Source of the DNA: an uncultured Leptotrichiaceae bacterium | GTDB taxonomy: Bacteria; Fusobacteriota; Fusobacteriia; Fusobacteriales; Leptotrichiaceae | Reading direction: 5' to 3' | NCBI GenBank assembly: GCA_938037005.1 | Contig: CALHVR010000078.1 | Coordinates: 1-8,244 of the forward strand | DNA: 8,244 bases | Part shown: positions 1 through 6,856 of the stretch, one piece after another | Position numbering within the stretch: the first letter of the stretch is position 1 | How the letters are laid out: each line of letters begins with the position of its first letter | Notes under the pieces: generated by a model | The model's input: the letters and a program-made list of their open reading frames with translations, nothing else | Database searches by the model: none | What the model was told of the DNA's origin: nothing | Position numbers and translations under genes: made by a program

Positions 1-36
1 TATTGTCCTTGCCTACCTTTTCAATAGACAAATAGC

Positions 37-65
37 ATTCTAACATATCTCTTTTTCTTTGTCAA
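37..65 (-). promoter_or_regulatory. Strong sigma-70 type promoter firing out of the window
   Basis: Read on the minus strand, a perfect TTGACA -35 box (60-65) is followed by a 17-base spacer and a TAGAAT -10 box (37-42), one mismatch from consensus. Transcription would begin near position 30 and leave the window after about 30 bases. That leader contains AAGGA (minus strand, 6-10), which could be a ribosome binding site for a start codon just outside the window, so the next gene is probably on the minus strand and begins at the edge. No hairpin terminator separates this promoter from the DUF4125 gene, so read-through from that gene could also feed the next one. The boxes are seen directly; the downstream gene is inferred. 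Confidence 0.75.
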
Positions 66-68
66 CTA

Positions 69-102
69 CTTTTTTTGCTTTTTTTTAGATTTTTTTATTT
101 TT
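69..102 (-). promoter_or_regulatory. Phased A-tracts, likely UP element or bent DNA
   Basis: Directly upstream of the -35 box, the minus strand carries A-tracts of 7, 8 and 7 bases, at 70-76, 79-86 and 90-96. Their centres are about 9.5 and 10.5 bases apart, which is one helical turn. They fall at about -43, -52 and -63 relative to the predicted start near 30, the region contacted by the alpha-subunit C-terminal domains of RNA polymerase. A-tracts in phase are known to bend DNA and to raise promoter strength. In so AT-rich a genome some A-tracts arise by chance, so the functional reading is inference. Confidence 0.5.
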
Positions 103-709
103 ATAGAGAATTTTCTGCCTCTTCTAAACTCTCAAAGCCTTTTTCTATAACGATATTTTGTATATTTTCAAGAGCCAAATTTTTTTTCTCATCTAAACAT
201 TTTTGTATATAATTATAATAAAGTAAATTAGTTTTTTCAGAATAAGAATACAACTCTCCTCTTAAATAAGTTTCTATCGACGTTATTTCAAGTGTATCTG
301 ATTTTGAATATAAGGGACGTCCTCTTCCTGCGATTTTGGGATATTTATTTATAACTTCTTGTTCCCAATTCAAATATATTTTTACAATTTTATTAGCTAT
401 CTCTTTTTTATTTTGTGATATTTCATGTAAATGATGCTTTATTACTTCATATTCTTCCGGTGAGCTAAATTCCATCATTCTTGCGTATTTTTCGACAACA
501 ATATTTATTTTTTTACTTTCCGCCTCTCTCAAATCATCTAAATAGCTTGCTAAAATTTCCTCCGGCAATGTTTCCCATTGACTTTTACGCATTATAACAA
601 ATTCAGTTTTATTATCTTGACACGAAGCTCTACCTCCTACATTATTTGCATTTGTAAAAAAATTCCATTCTCGTTCTAAAATTTCATTTATAATTTCTTC
701 TTTTTTCAT
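101..709 (-). CDS. DUF4125 family protein, function unknown
   Basis: A 202-residue cytoplasmic protein with no signal peptide or membrane segment. I recognise it as DUF4125 from the N-terminal pattern EREW (12-15), then NVGGRASCQDN (23-33), MRKSQW (40-45), and later GRGRPLYS (128-135) and ETYLRGELYSYS (146-157). These motif blocks are what I recall of the family; the regions between look mostly helical and charged. No enzymatic activity is established that I know of. The Gly-Gly-Arg-Ala-x-Cys-Gln block and the Arg-Gly-Arg-Pro-Leu block are candidates for a binding or active site. It begins 9 bases after the TPR-DUF4037 gene ends, and AGGGG lies 6 bases before the ATG, overlapping that gene's TAG stop, so translation is probably coupled. 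It has no promoter of its own and should share the promoter at 2543-2570. I looked for the R-x4-6-H motif of HEPN ribonucleases and did not find it. Family call fairly sure; function unknown. Confidence 0.8.
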   Translation of the reverse strand: MKKEEIINEILEREWNFFTNANNVGGRASCQDNKTEFVIMRKSQWETLPEEILASYLDDLREAESKKINIVVEKYARMMEFSSPEEYEVIKHHLHEISQNKKEIANKIVKIYLNWEQEVINKYPKIAGRGRPLYSKSDTLEITSIETYLRGELYSYSEKTNLLYYNYIQKCLDEKKNLALENIQNIVIEKGFESLEEAENSL

Positions 710-718
710 GTTTTACCC

Positions 719-2509
719 CTAATCTAGCCAAGGTGACCATTTTTTTAATTGTTCATCTTTTATGTTTTTTTGCACTTCGATTCCTACATCTTGTAAAAAT
801 GTACTTGTTATTTTTTCTGAAATTAATTTTTGTTTTTTTAATTCTTGTATAATCAAAACACAACTTTCTTCAATCAAATGCTCTTTACCATTTATATCGT
901 ATATAGGTCTCTCAACTATATCTTTTATAAGTTTGTGTATTTTTTCTCCTAAAATTGGTAATTCTTTAAGTTTTTTATGTGCCCATTTATAAAATAGTAG
1001 ATATTGTTTATTTAATAAAAAAATCATATGAATTAATTCATTTATAAATTCTGTTTCTGCTAATCTTCCTGCCACTACATCATTCCTTTTCATACAACGA
1101 CTAAAATTATATTGTCCACTTTGTGCCATTTTCATACATCTTGTCGCAATTTTATTTTTCCGTATATCTTCCGGATAATATTTTTTTAATTCTTGGCGAA
1201 TTTCAGTGAAAAATCCTAAATTATCTTGAAATATTTCTCCGTTTGTAGCCGTAGCAAGTGCCGTTTCAGGAATAACACGCCAATCCATCAACGTTTGAGG
1301 TGCAACACTTTTTCCTATAAATTTATAATACCAATCCTCTATATTCAAAACTCCTCTTCTATCTTCTCCCCATTCGCTAACACGCAAAGCTTTGTATCCT
1401 TTATACATTTTAGGTAATTCATCTAATCTTTGTTTTAAAACATCTCCATATTTTATATAATCTTCTTTTGTTAGCCAAATGCAACAAGAAGGCCCGAAAT
1501 CATGATCTTGAGAAAATTCATCATCATAACCTAAACATTCTGACCCCTCTCCTATAAGTCCTGCCGCTATTCTTTCATACAATTCAGGAAATTCATTTTT
1601 CAAAACAGGTTTGTAAATTTCTTCATAATATTTTTTTGACAATTCCATTCCTTTTAAATTTTCTTTTTTTTCAGTTACAACTTCTTTAGCTTTTTCTATT
1701 GTATCTTTTACATATTCAATATTTGATAATAAATTTTTATAATTATCACTATTTTCTCCAAAAGATTTTTTACAAATTTCTGCACTCTTTTCAAATAAAT
1801 CTAACGCCTTTTCCAATTCTCCATCATTAAAATAGCTTATCGCCATATTATTTAATGAAGCTGAATACAAATTATGCTCTTTTCCAACAATTTTTTCTAT
1901 CAATTTTAATGATTGTTCTAATGTTTCATATGATTTTACTTTTTTACCCGTTTTCAAATACGGTGTTACTAAATTACTTAATGTTGTTGCGTATTGTAAT
2001 TGTTGTTCTGGATTATTTTTCAATATTCTCAAACTTATCTCATGTAATTTTAAAGCTTCTTCATATTTTCCTAACTCTTGATAAAAAAGACCTAAATTAT
2101 TACACAAACTTGCATATAAATAGTCATTATACAAATTATTCATTTCATAAATTTGTTTTGCTCTCAAATACATCGCTTCCGTTTTATCAAATTTTTTCAT
2201 AAATCTATATACTTCAGCAAGATTTAATGTACATGTTGCATAAGAAACATTATTTATACCATATTTTTTAGCTATAATTTCTCGAGCTTTTAGCAACGAT
2301 GCTTCTGCTTCTTCATATTCTCCAACATATTTCAAAGTTCCACCTAGCTCATTTAATATTTTTATGTTATCATCACTTTCAAAACCATAAACTTCAACTA
2401 TTAAGCTCGCAACTTCTTTTAATATACCTACTTCATTAATTGTTTCTCCTTGTTGCATAAATTCCATTCTTCTTTTTAGAAGTTCATTTATTTTTTCTTT
2501 TTTATTCAT
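719..2509 (-). CDS. TPR-repeat protein with C-terminal DUF4037 nucleotidyltransferase-like domain
   Basis: A predicted 596-residue cytoplasmic protein. Residues about 48-250 form some five tetratricopeptide repeats, seen in recurring patterns such as LGLFYQELGKYEEALKLHE, NMAISYFNDGELEKALDLFE and GEYEEAEASLLKARE. These make a superhelical protein-binding surface. A charged linker (about 268-288) leads into DUF4037 (about 290-590). Its start contains GEGSECLGYDDEFSQDHDFG (320-339), which fits the nucleotidyltransferase-fold signature G-S, 11 residues, D-x-D (G322, S323, D335, D337). Such enzymes transfer NMP groups with two metal ions. The rest is helical, including RNDVVAGRLAETEFINE (475-491), comparable in position to the helical domain of small nucleotidyltransferases. 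Substrate and activity are unknown; enzymatic function is inference. The start was placed at 2509 because AGAAGG sits 9 bases upstream. An in-frame ATG at 2575 would lie upstream of the promoter and inside the adhE terminator stem, and the 22 extra residues look like non-coding sequence. The DUF4125 gene follows by 9 bases. Confidence 0.82.
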   Translation of the reverse strand: MNKKEKINELLKRRMEFMQQGETINEVGILKEVASLIVEVYGFESDDNIKILNELGGTLKYVGEYEEAEASLLKAREIIAKKYGINNVSYATCTLNLAEVYRFMKKFDKTEAMYLRAKQIYEMNNLYNDYLYASLCNNLGLFYQELGKYEEALKLHEISLRILKNNPEQQLQYATTLSNLVTPYLKTGKKVKSYETLEQSLKLIEKIVGKEHNLYSASLNNMAISYFNDGELEKALDLFEKSAEICKKSFGENSDNYKNLLSNIEYVKDTIEKAKEVVTEKKENLKGMELSKKYYEEIYKPVLKNEFPELYERIAAGLIGEGSECLGYDDEFSQDHDFGPSCCIWLTKEDYIKYGDVLKQRLDELPKMYKGYKALRVSEWGEDRRGVLNIEDWYYKFIGKSVAPQTLMDWRVIPETALATATNGEIFQDNLGFFTEIRQELKKYYPEDIRKNKIATRCMKMAQSGQYNFSRCMKRNDVVAGRLAETEFINELIHMIFLLNKQYLLFYKWAHKKLKELPILGEKIHKLIKDIVERPIYDINGKEHLIEESCVLIIQELKKQKLISEKITSTFLQDVGIEVQKNIKDEQLKKWSPWLD

Positions 2510-2518
2510 TCTCATCAA

Positions 2519-2524
2519 CCTTCT
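2519..2524 (-). promoter_or_regulatory. Ribosome binding site fixing the TPR-DUF4037 start
   Basis: AGAAGG on the minus strand lies 9 bases before the ATG at 2509 and only 3 bases before the in-frame ATG at 2515. The spacing favours 2509. The site is also within the short leader expected from the promoter at 2543-2570, which rules out the more distant ATG at 2575 as the main start. Confidence 0.65.
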
Positions 2525-2542
2525 AAACTTATATTTATCATA

Positions 2543-2570
2543 ATTATACCCTAAAATTATTAATAAACAA
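2543..2570 (-). promoter_or_regulatory. Promoter of the TPR-DUF4037/DUF4125 cassette
   Basis: The minus strand shows a perfect TATAAT (2543-2548), a 16-base spacer and a weak -35 box TTGTTT (2565-2570, matching only TTG). Transcription would begin near 2536, giving a leader of about 27 bases. The -35 box touches the 3' arm of the adhE terminator hairpin at 2569-2612, so the end of one unit and the start of the next are directly abutted. The weak -35 suggests either modest basal expression or dependence on an activator; that last point is inference. Confidence 0.6.
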
Positions 2571-2612
2571 AACATGTACCATTAAATCTCTCAACTTTTT
2601 GGTACATGTTTT
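2569..2612 (-). terminator. Terminator hairpin after adhE
   Basis: A perfect 12-bp inverted repeat, with arms AAAACATGTACC (2569-2580) and GGTACATGTTTT (2601-2612 on the plus strand), encloses a 20-base loop. It begins 24 bases after the adhE stop codon. On the minus strand the 3' arm ends in TTTT and runs into a T-rich stretch (GTTTATTAATAATTTT). The long loop and interrupted U-tract make it less than ideal as an intrinsic terminator. Its position between adhE and a new promoter supports that role. The plus-strand side is also T-rich, so it could act in both directions, although no plus-strand gene was found. Confidence 0.7.
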
Positions 2613-2636
2613 ATTGTTATTTTATTTCATTCACAC

Positions 2637-5273
2637 TTATTTCTTTTTATTTTTTTTACCTTCTTCTTTAACTTCAGATTTTTTATAATCTTTTCCATAA
2701 TAAGCTTTTAAGTAAATTTCTTTTAATTCAGAAATTAGTGGGTATCTTGGATTTGCAGGAGTACATTGGTCATCAAATGCATTTACTGACATTTCGTCTA
2801 CAGCTTCTAAGAATTCTGCTTCTGATACTCCCCAATCTTTAATTGTTATAGGAATTCCTATTTCTTTTTTAATCGCTGTAATTCCTTCTATTAATTTTTC
2901 TACTTTTTCTTCATTTGTTTTAGCTTCTTTTCCAAATCCTAAATGATCTGACATTTCTGCATATCTTTGTACTGCATTTGGATATCTATATTGTGGGAAT
3001 ACTCCCATTTTTGTTGGCGCATCTGTAGCGTTATATCTTACAACTTCTTCCATCAATAACGCATTTGCAACTCCGTGTGGTATATGGAATTTTCCTCCTA
3101 ATTTATGTGCTAATGAGTGATTAATTCCTAAGAACGCATTTGCGAAAGCCATACCTGCTAAACATGAAGCGTTCGCCATTTTTTCTTTAGCTTTTATAGC
3201 TTTAGCTCCACCACTAACTGATTCTGGCAAGTATTTAAACACTAATCTTGCTGCTTCTAATGAATAAGGTTTTGTGTATTCAGTTGCCATTATTGAAACA
3301 TATGATTCTAACGCATGAGTAAACACGTCAATTCCTGATGCCACTGTTAATCCTCTAGGCATTGTTAACATTAATTCTGGGTCATTTATTGCCATATGTG
3401 GTGTTAATTCGTAATCAGCTAATGAATATTTTACTCCTGTTGCATCATCTGTTATTATTGAAAATGGAGTTACTTCTGAACCTGTTCCAGCTGAAGTTGC
3501 AACTGCAACAAATTTAGCTTTTATACCCATTTTAGGGAATGGCAATATTCTTTTTCTTATATCCATAAATCTCATTGCTAAATCTTTAAATCTTGTTTCT
3601 GGATGTTCATATAATACCCACATAATTTTAGCGGCATCCATTGCTGATCCTCCACCTAAAGCTATTATAACATCTGGGTTATATTCTAACATTGCTTTAG
3701 CTCCTGCTTGAGTTGCACTTAAAAGTGGATCTTCTTTAACATCTGAGAATATTCTATAATCTATACCTATTTGGTCTAAAACTTTTGTAACATGTGAAGT
3801 AAATCCTAATTCAGCTAAAGTTCTATCTGTTACAACAAACGCTTTTTTATGTTCTCCTTTTAATTCTTCTAAAGCTACTGGTAATGAACCGTATTTAAAA
3901 TAAACTTTTTGAGGAACTTTAAACCATAACATATTTTCCCTTCTTTCTGCTATTGTTTTTATGTTAATTAAATGTTTTACTCCTACATTTTCAGACACTG
4001 AATTTCCTCCCCATGAACCGCATCCTAATGTTAATGATGGTTCTAATTTGAAGTTAAATACATCTCCAATAGCTCCTAATGAAGCAGGCATATTTATTAA
4101 TGTTCTTCCTGTTTTCATTCTTCTTCCAAACTCATCAATTTTTTCTTTTTCTGCTAAATTAATATATAACGATGAAGTATGTCCCAATCCACCTAATTCT
4201 ACTAACTCTTCTGCTTTTTTCAATGAATCTTGATAATCTTTTCCTTTATACATTGCAAGAACTGGAGATAATTTTTCATGTGCAAACGGTTCTTCGTTTC
4301 CTGTAGATTCTACTTCTCCTATTAATACTCTAGCTGTTGACGGCACTTTAATTCCTGCCATTTCAGCAATAACTGTTGCAGCTTTACCAACTACATCTGC
4401 ATTTAAGTTCCCATTTATAAACAGAATTTCTCTTACTTTTTGTTTTTCTTCTTCTGTAAGAATGTAAGCTCCTCTTTCTAAAAATTCTTTTCTTACTTTT
4501 TCATAAATGCTTTCATCTACTATTACAGCTTGCTCTGTCGCACAGATTACCCCATTATCAAATGTTTTAGACATTAATACATAGTTTACTGTCATTTTTA
4601 TGTCTGCTGAACTATCAATTATAACTGGTGTATTCCCTGCTCCAACTCCTATTGCTGGTCTTCCTGAAGAATACGCAGATTTAACCATTCCCGGTCCTCC
4701 AGTTGCTAATATTAAATCTGCATTTTGCATTACTTCTCTTGATAAATCTAAACTTGGTTCATCTATCCAACCAATTATATTATCAGGAGCTCCGTAAGCT
4801 TTTGCTACTTCTAGTGCAATTTTTGCAACTTCAATAGTTGATTTTTTAGCTCTTGGATGCGGTGATAATATTATTGCATTTCTTGTTTTTAATGATAATA
4901 ATATTTTAAACGCTGCTGTTGATGTTGGATTTGTTGTTGGAACTACTCCTGCTATCAATCCAATAGGTGTTGCAACTTTTTTAATTCCATATGATTTATC
5001 TTCTTCTAACACACCACATGTTTTTTCATCTTTATATTTATTATAAATATATTCAGAAGCAAAATGGTTTTTTATAACTTTATCTTCTACAATTCCCATT
5101 CCAGTTTCTTCCACTGCCATTTGTGCCAATCTTATTCTTTCGTCATTAATTCTTTGGGCAACTTTTCTAAAAATTTTATCTACTCTTTCTTGATCAAAGC
5201 TAGAATACTCTTCTTGAGCTTTTTTAACCTTTCCAATCAATTCTTTCAAACTTTCAATATCTGTTACTGCCAT
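2637..5273 (-). CDS. adhE: Bifunctional aldehyde-alcohol dehydrogenase AdhE
   Basis: Reduces acetyl-CoA with NADH to acetaldehyde and then to ethanol, regenerating NAD+ during fermentation. Family members assemble into cytoplasmic filaments called spirosomes. The 878-residue length is close to that of E. coli AdhE. The N-terminal aldehyde dehydrogenase half (about 1-440) has its catalytic cysteine in GVICATEQA (C244). The conserved linker RRENMLWFKVP (about 445-455) joins it to the iron-dependent alcohol dehydrogenase half. That half contains the dinucleotide-binding GGGSAMDAAK (540-549) and iron ligands D649 and H653 (DVFTHALES), H719 (INHSLAHK) and H733 (HIPHG). All key residues are intact. 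The C-terminus ends in an unusual lysine-rich tail (about 864-878). The start at 5273 was chosen because GGAGG stands 8 bases before it; an in-frame ATG at 5288 has no good ribosome binding site and its first codons contain the GGAGG. Its own promoter and terminator make it a single-gene unit. Likely redox-controlled, but the sequence proves no regulator. Confidence 0.97.
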   Translation of the reverse strand: MAVTDIESLKELIGKVKKAQEEYSSFDQERVDKIFRKVAQRINDERIRLAQMAVEETGMGIVEDKVIKNHFASEYIYNKYKDEKTCGVLEEDKSYGIKKVATPIGLIAGVVPTTNPTSTAAFKILLSLKTRNAIILSPHPRAKKSTIEVAKIALEVAKAYGAPDNIIGWIDEPSLDLSREVMQNADLILATGGPGMVKSAYSSGRPAIGVGAGNTPVIIDSSADIKMTVNYVLMSKTFDNGVICATEQAVIVDESIYEKVRKEFLERGAYILTEEEKQKVREILFINGNLNADVVGKAATVIAEMAGIKVPSTARVLIGEVESTGNEEPFAHEKLSPVLAMYKGKDYQDSLKKAEELVELGGLGHTSSLYINLAEKEKIDEFGRRMKTGRTLINMPASLGAIGDVFNFKLEPSLTLGCGSWGGNSVSENVGVKHLINIKTIAERRENMLWFKVPQKVYFKYGSLPVALEELKGEHKKAFVVTDRTLAELGFTSHVTKVLDQIGIDYRIFSDVKEDPLLSATQAGAKAMLEYNPDVIIALGGGSAMDAAKIMWVLYEHPETRFKDLAMRFMDIRKRILPFPKMGIKAKFVAVATSAGTGSEVTPFSIITDDATGVKYSLADYELTPHMAINDPELMLTMPRGLTVASGIDVFTHALESYVSIMATEYTKPYSLEAARLVFKYLPESVSGGAKAIKAKEKMANASCLAGMAFANAFLGINHSLAHKLGGKFHIPHGVANALLMEEVVRYNATDAPTKMGVFPQYRYPNAVQRYAEMSDHLGFGKEAKTNEEKVEKLIEGITAIKKEIGIPITIKDWGVSEAEFLEAVDEMSVNAFDDQCTPANPRYPLISELKEIYLKAYYGKDYKKSEVKEEGKKNKKK

Positions 5274-5281
5274 AATCCAAG

Positions 5282-5286
5282 CCTCC
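5282..5286 (-). promoter_or_regulatory. Shine-Dalgarno deciding the adhE start
   Basis: GGAGG on the minus strand, 8 bases before the ATG at 5273. It lies inside the first codons of the longer reading from 5288. The longer start is preceded only by AAAG, so the shorter one is preferred. It matches the MAV start common in AdhE proteins. Confidence 0.8.
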
Positions 5287-5321
5287 ATCTTTAGTTCATT
5301 TTAATTTCTTACTTAAGTATT

Positions 5322-5350
5322 AATATACTCTTTTTTAAAACATTTGTCAA
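5322..5350 (-). promoter_or_regulatory. adhE promoter
   Basis: The minus strand carries a perfect TTGACA (5345-5350), a 17-base spacer and TATATT (5322-5327, one mismatch). Transcription would start near 5315, giving a leader of about 42 bases before the ATG at 5273. A 10-bp palindrome, TACTTAAGTA (5310-5319), lies at the predicted start site. Near-consensus boxes suit a highly expressed fermentation enzyme. Confidence 0.8.
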
Positions 5351-5360
5351 TAGAAAATGT
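5340..5360. promoter_or_regulatory. Inverted repeat over the adhE -35 box, candidate operator
   Basis: ACATTT (5340-5345) and AAATGT (5355-5360) form a perfect 6-bp inverted repeat with a 9-base centre that contains most of the -35 box. A protein bound here would block RNA polymerase. A Rex-type repressor would be a natural expectation for adhE, but the sequence does not match the Rex consensus TTGTGA-N6-TCACAA. Regulator unknown; short AT-rich repeats can arise by chance. Confidence 0.35.
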
Positions 5361-5361
5361 G

Positions 5362-5380
5362 AAAAAAATAACTTGTAGTT
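5362..5380 (-). terminator. Weak terminator-like hairpin after ruvA
   Basis: On the minus strand, 12 bases after the ruvA stop, AACT-ACA-AGTT can fold into a 4-bp stem with a 3-base loop, followed by ATTTTTTT. A preceding A-run could extend pairing into the T-tract. The stem is short and has little G+C, so termination may be partial and some transcripts may run into adhE. Confidence 0.3.
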
Positions 5381-5392
5381 TTTTGTAAACTT

Positions 5393-6046
5393 TTATTTTT
5401 TATTTTGTATTTGTCTTAACACAACTTTAAGTGCTTCAGCTGTATCCGCAATTTTTATAAGTTCTTCATCTTTAATCCATTTAGAAACATCCGAATTTAC
5501 ATACCCTAACGATTCCAATGCCATTTTAATATCCTCTTTCATCATTAATACTTTTGGATTTAAGCTAGCAGAAGTCGTGTTAGAAATTATTAATTTCCCA
5601 TCAGTAACAATACTATTTTCATTAAATATTTCAATTACATTTAATTTTTTCACTTTATCTTTTAAATCTAAAATTATTTTTTGTGCTTTTTTGGCTCCAA
5701 TTCCCGGCACTCTCGTAAATATTTTCACTTCATCCCCAAGAACAATGTCTATCACTTCACGACTGTTAAATGTAGATAAAATAGCAATTGCCATTTTAGG
5801 ACCAACTCCACTTATACTAATTGCCGCTTTGAATAATTCTCTTTCACTTTCTGTCTTAAAACCATAGTACGAAATTTCATCTTCTTTTACATGAGTATGT
5901 ATATACAACTTTACATCTTCTCCAACATTTCCTATATTTTCATATGTTTTTAACGAAATATTTACTTTATAACCTAGTCCATTTATGTCTATTGCGACAT
6001 AATCTATTTTTTTTACTGTTAATTCCCCAAAAATATATTCTATCAT
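5393..6046 (-). CDS. ruvA: Holliday junction branch migration protein RuvA
   Basis: RuvA tetramers bind four-way DNA junctions and load the RuvB helicase for branch migration in recombinational repair. The protein has 217 residues, slightly longer than the usual 190-205. Domain I (about 1-63) includes the acidic pin E55-D56, at the same numbers as in E. coli, followed by YYGF. Domain II has two helix-hairpin-helix motifs, SGVGPKMAIAIL (79-90) and VPGIGAKKAQKIIL (113-126). A longer than usual linker (about 132-167) leads to the RuvB-binding domain III (about 168-215, EDIKMALESLGY). The ATG lies 8 bases after the murI stop. The nearest Shine-Dalgarno-like GGAG is inside the end of murI, 14 bases away, which points to translational coupling. 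ruvB is not in the window, so the genes are either separated or ruvB lies elsewhere. Expression is expected from the dacA promoter. Confidence 0.95.
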   Translation of the reverse strand: MIEYIFGELTVKKIDYVAIDINGLGYKVNISLKTYENIGNVGEDVKLYIHTHVKEDEISYYGFKTESERELFKAAISISGVGPKMAIAILSTFNSREVIDIVLGDEVKIFTRVPGIGAKKAQKIILDLKDKVKKLNVIEIFNENSIVTDGKLIISNTTSASLNPKVLMMKEDIKMALESLGYVNSDVSKWIKDEELIKIADTAEALKVVLRQIQNKK

Positions 6047-6054
6047 TTTAATTT

Positions 6055-6840
6055 TTATAACTCCACTAATGTTGGTATTTCCATTTTTTCCCCTAAAATT
6101 ATTTCTCCCACATTTTTAAATTGTTCCACATTAGAAGTTATAAAACATTCCTCCATTTCATCTAAGTTTTTATCATTTTTTATTAATTTTTCTTTTTCCA
6201 TCATCAATTTTGCTTCTTTAGCCGTTTCTATTGCAGGATCTACTATTTTTAAATTTTTATAATTATTTATTATAACTTCTTTAAATAAAGGATAATGAGT
6301 ACACCCTAAAACTAAAGTATCTATATCGTTTATAATCTCATCAATGTAACTTTTTATCATAAATTCAACAAATTTTCCTTTTACAATCCCCTCTTCAGCT
6401 GCCGGAGCTAATAATGGACAAGCTTTTACAAAAATTTCTACATCTTTGTTTTCTTTCCTCAATTCTTGCTCGTATTTTTTTGAATTTACTGTCGCTTGAG
6501 TTGCTATTATCCCAATTTTATTATTTTCTGTAACATTTAATGCACCTTTAACTCCACCTTTTATCACTCCAATTATTGGCAAATTATAAATTTTTTTTAA
6601 TTCTTCTAACGCAACAGCTGTTATCGTATTACATGCAATAACTATTATATCTACATTTTTTTTTATCAAAAATTCTACTATTTTTTTTGAATATTCCATA
6701 ATAAAATCTTTAGATTTTTCTCCATAAGGCACTCTCAATGTATCTCCAAAATAATATATTTTCTCATTTGGTAACTCTTTTTTTATTTCTTTCAAAACAG
6801 TCAATCCACCAACGCCCGAATCAAAAATTCCTATTGCCAT
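6055..6840 (-). CDS. murI: Glutamate racemase
   Basis: Converts L-glutamate to D-glutamate for the peptidoglycan stem peptide, in the cytoplasm and without cofactor. The protein has 261 residues, typical for the family. Visible signatures are FDSGVGGLTVL (6-16), GDTLRVPYG (32-40), the first catalytic cysteine C70 in IACNTITA, the conserved ACPLLAP (140-146) and the second catalytic cysteine C180 in LGCTHYPL. The two cysteines act as the paired acid and base. The usual ACNTATA is ACNTITA here, a mild change. The start is supported by AAAGGAG ending 8 bases before the ATG, in the 16-base gap after the dacA-like gene. Linked to that gene as a second peptidoglycan function on one transcript. Confidence 0.96.
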   Translation of the reverse strand: MAIGIFDSGVGGLTVLKEIKKELPNEKIYYFGDTLRVPYGEKSKDFIMEYSKKIVEFLIKKNVDIIVIACNTITAVALEELKKIYNLPIIGVIKGGVKGALNVTENNKIGIIATQATVNSKKYEQELRKENKDVEIFVKACPLLAPAAEEGIVKGKFVEFMIKSYIDEIINDIDTLVLGCTHYPLFKEVIINNYKNLKIVDPAIETAKEAKLMMEKEKLIKNDKNLDEMEECFITSNVEQFKNVGEIILGEKMEIPTLVEL

Positions 6841-6856
6841 ATTACTCGCTCCTTTT

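Noticed and set aside
101..709. DUF4125 as a HEPN ribonuclease toxin paired with a nucleotidyltransferase antitoxin (MNT-HEPN)
   Set aside because: No R-x4-6-H motif is present, and DUF4125 has its own unrelated conserved blocks. The pairing idea stays open, but not as this known type.
5273..5288. Longer adhE start at 5288
   Set aside because: No adequate ribosome binding site; the real GGAGG is located within its first codons.
5357..5374. Possible Rex operator (ATGTGA...TAACTT) upstream of adhE
   Set aside because: Only one half-site resembles the TTGTGA-N6-TCACAA consensus, and it lies upstream of the -35 box.
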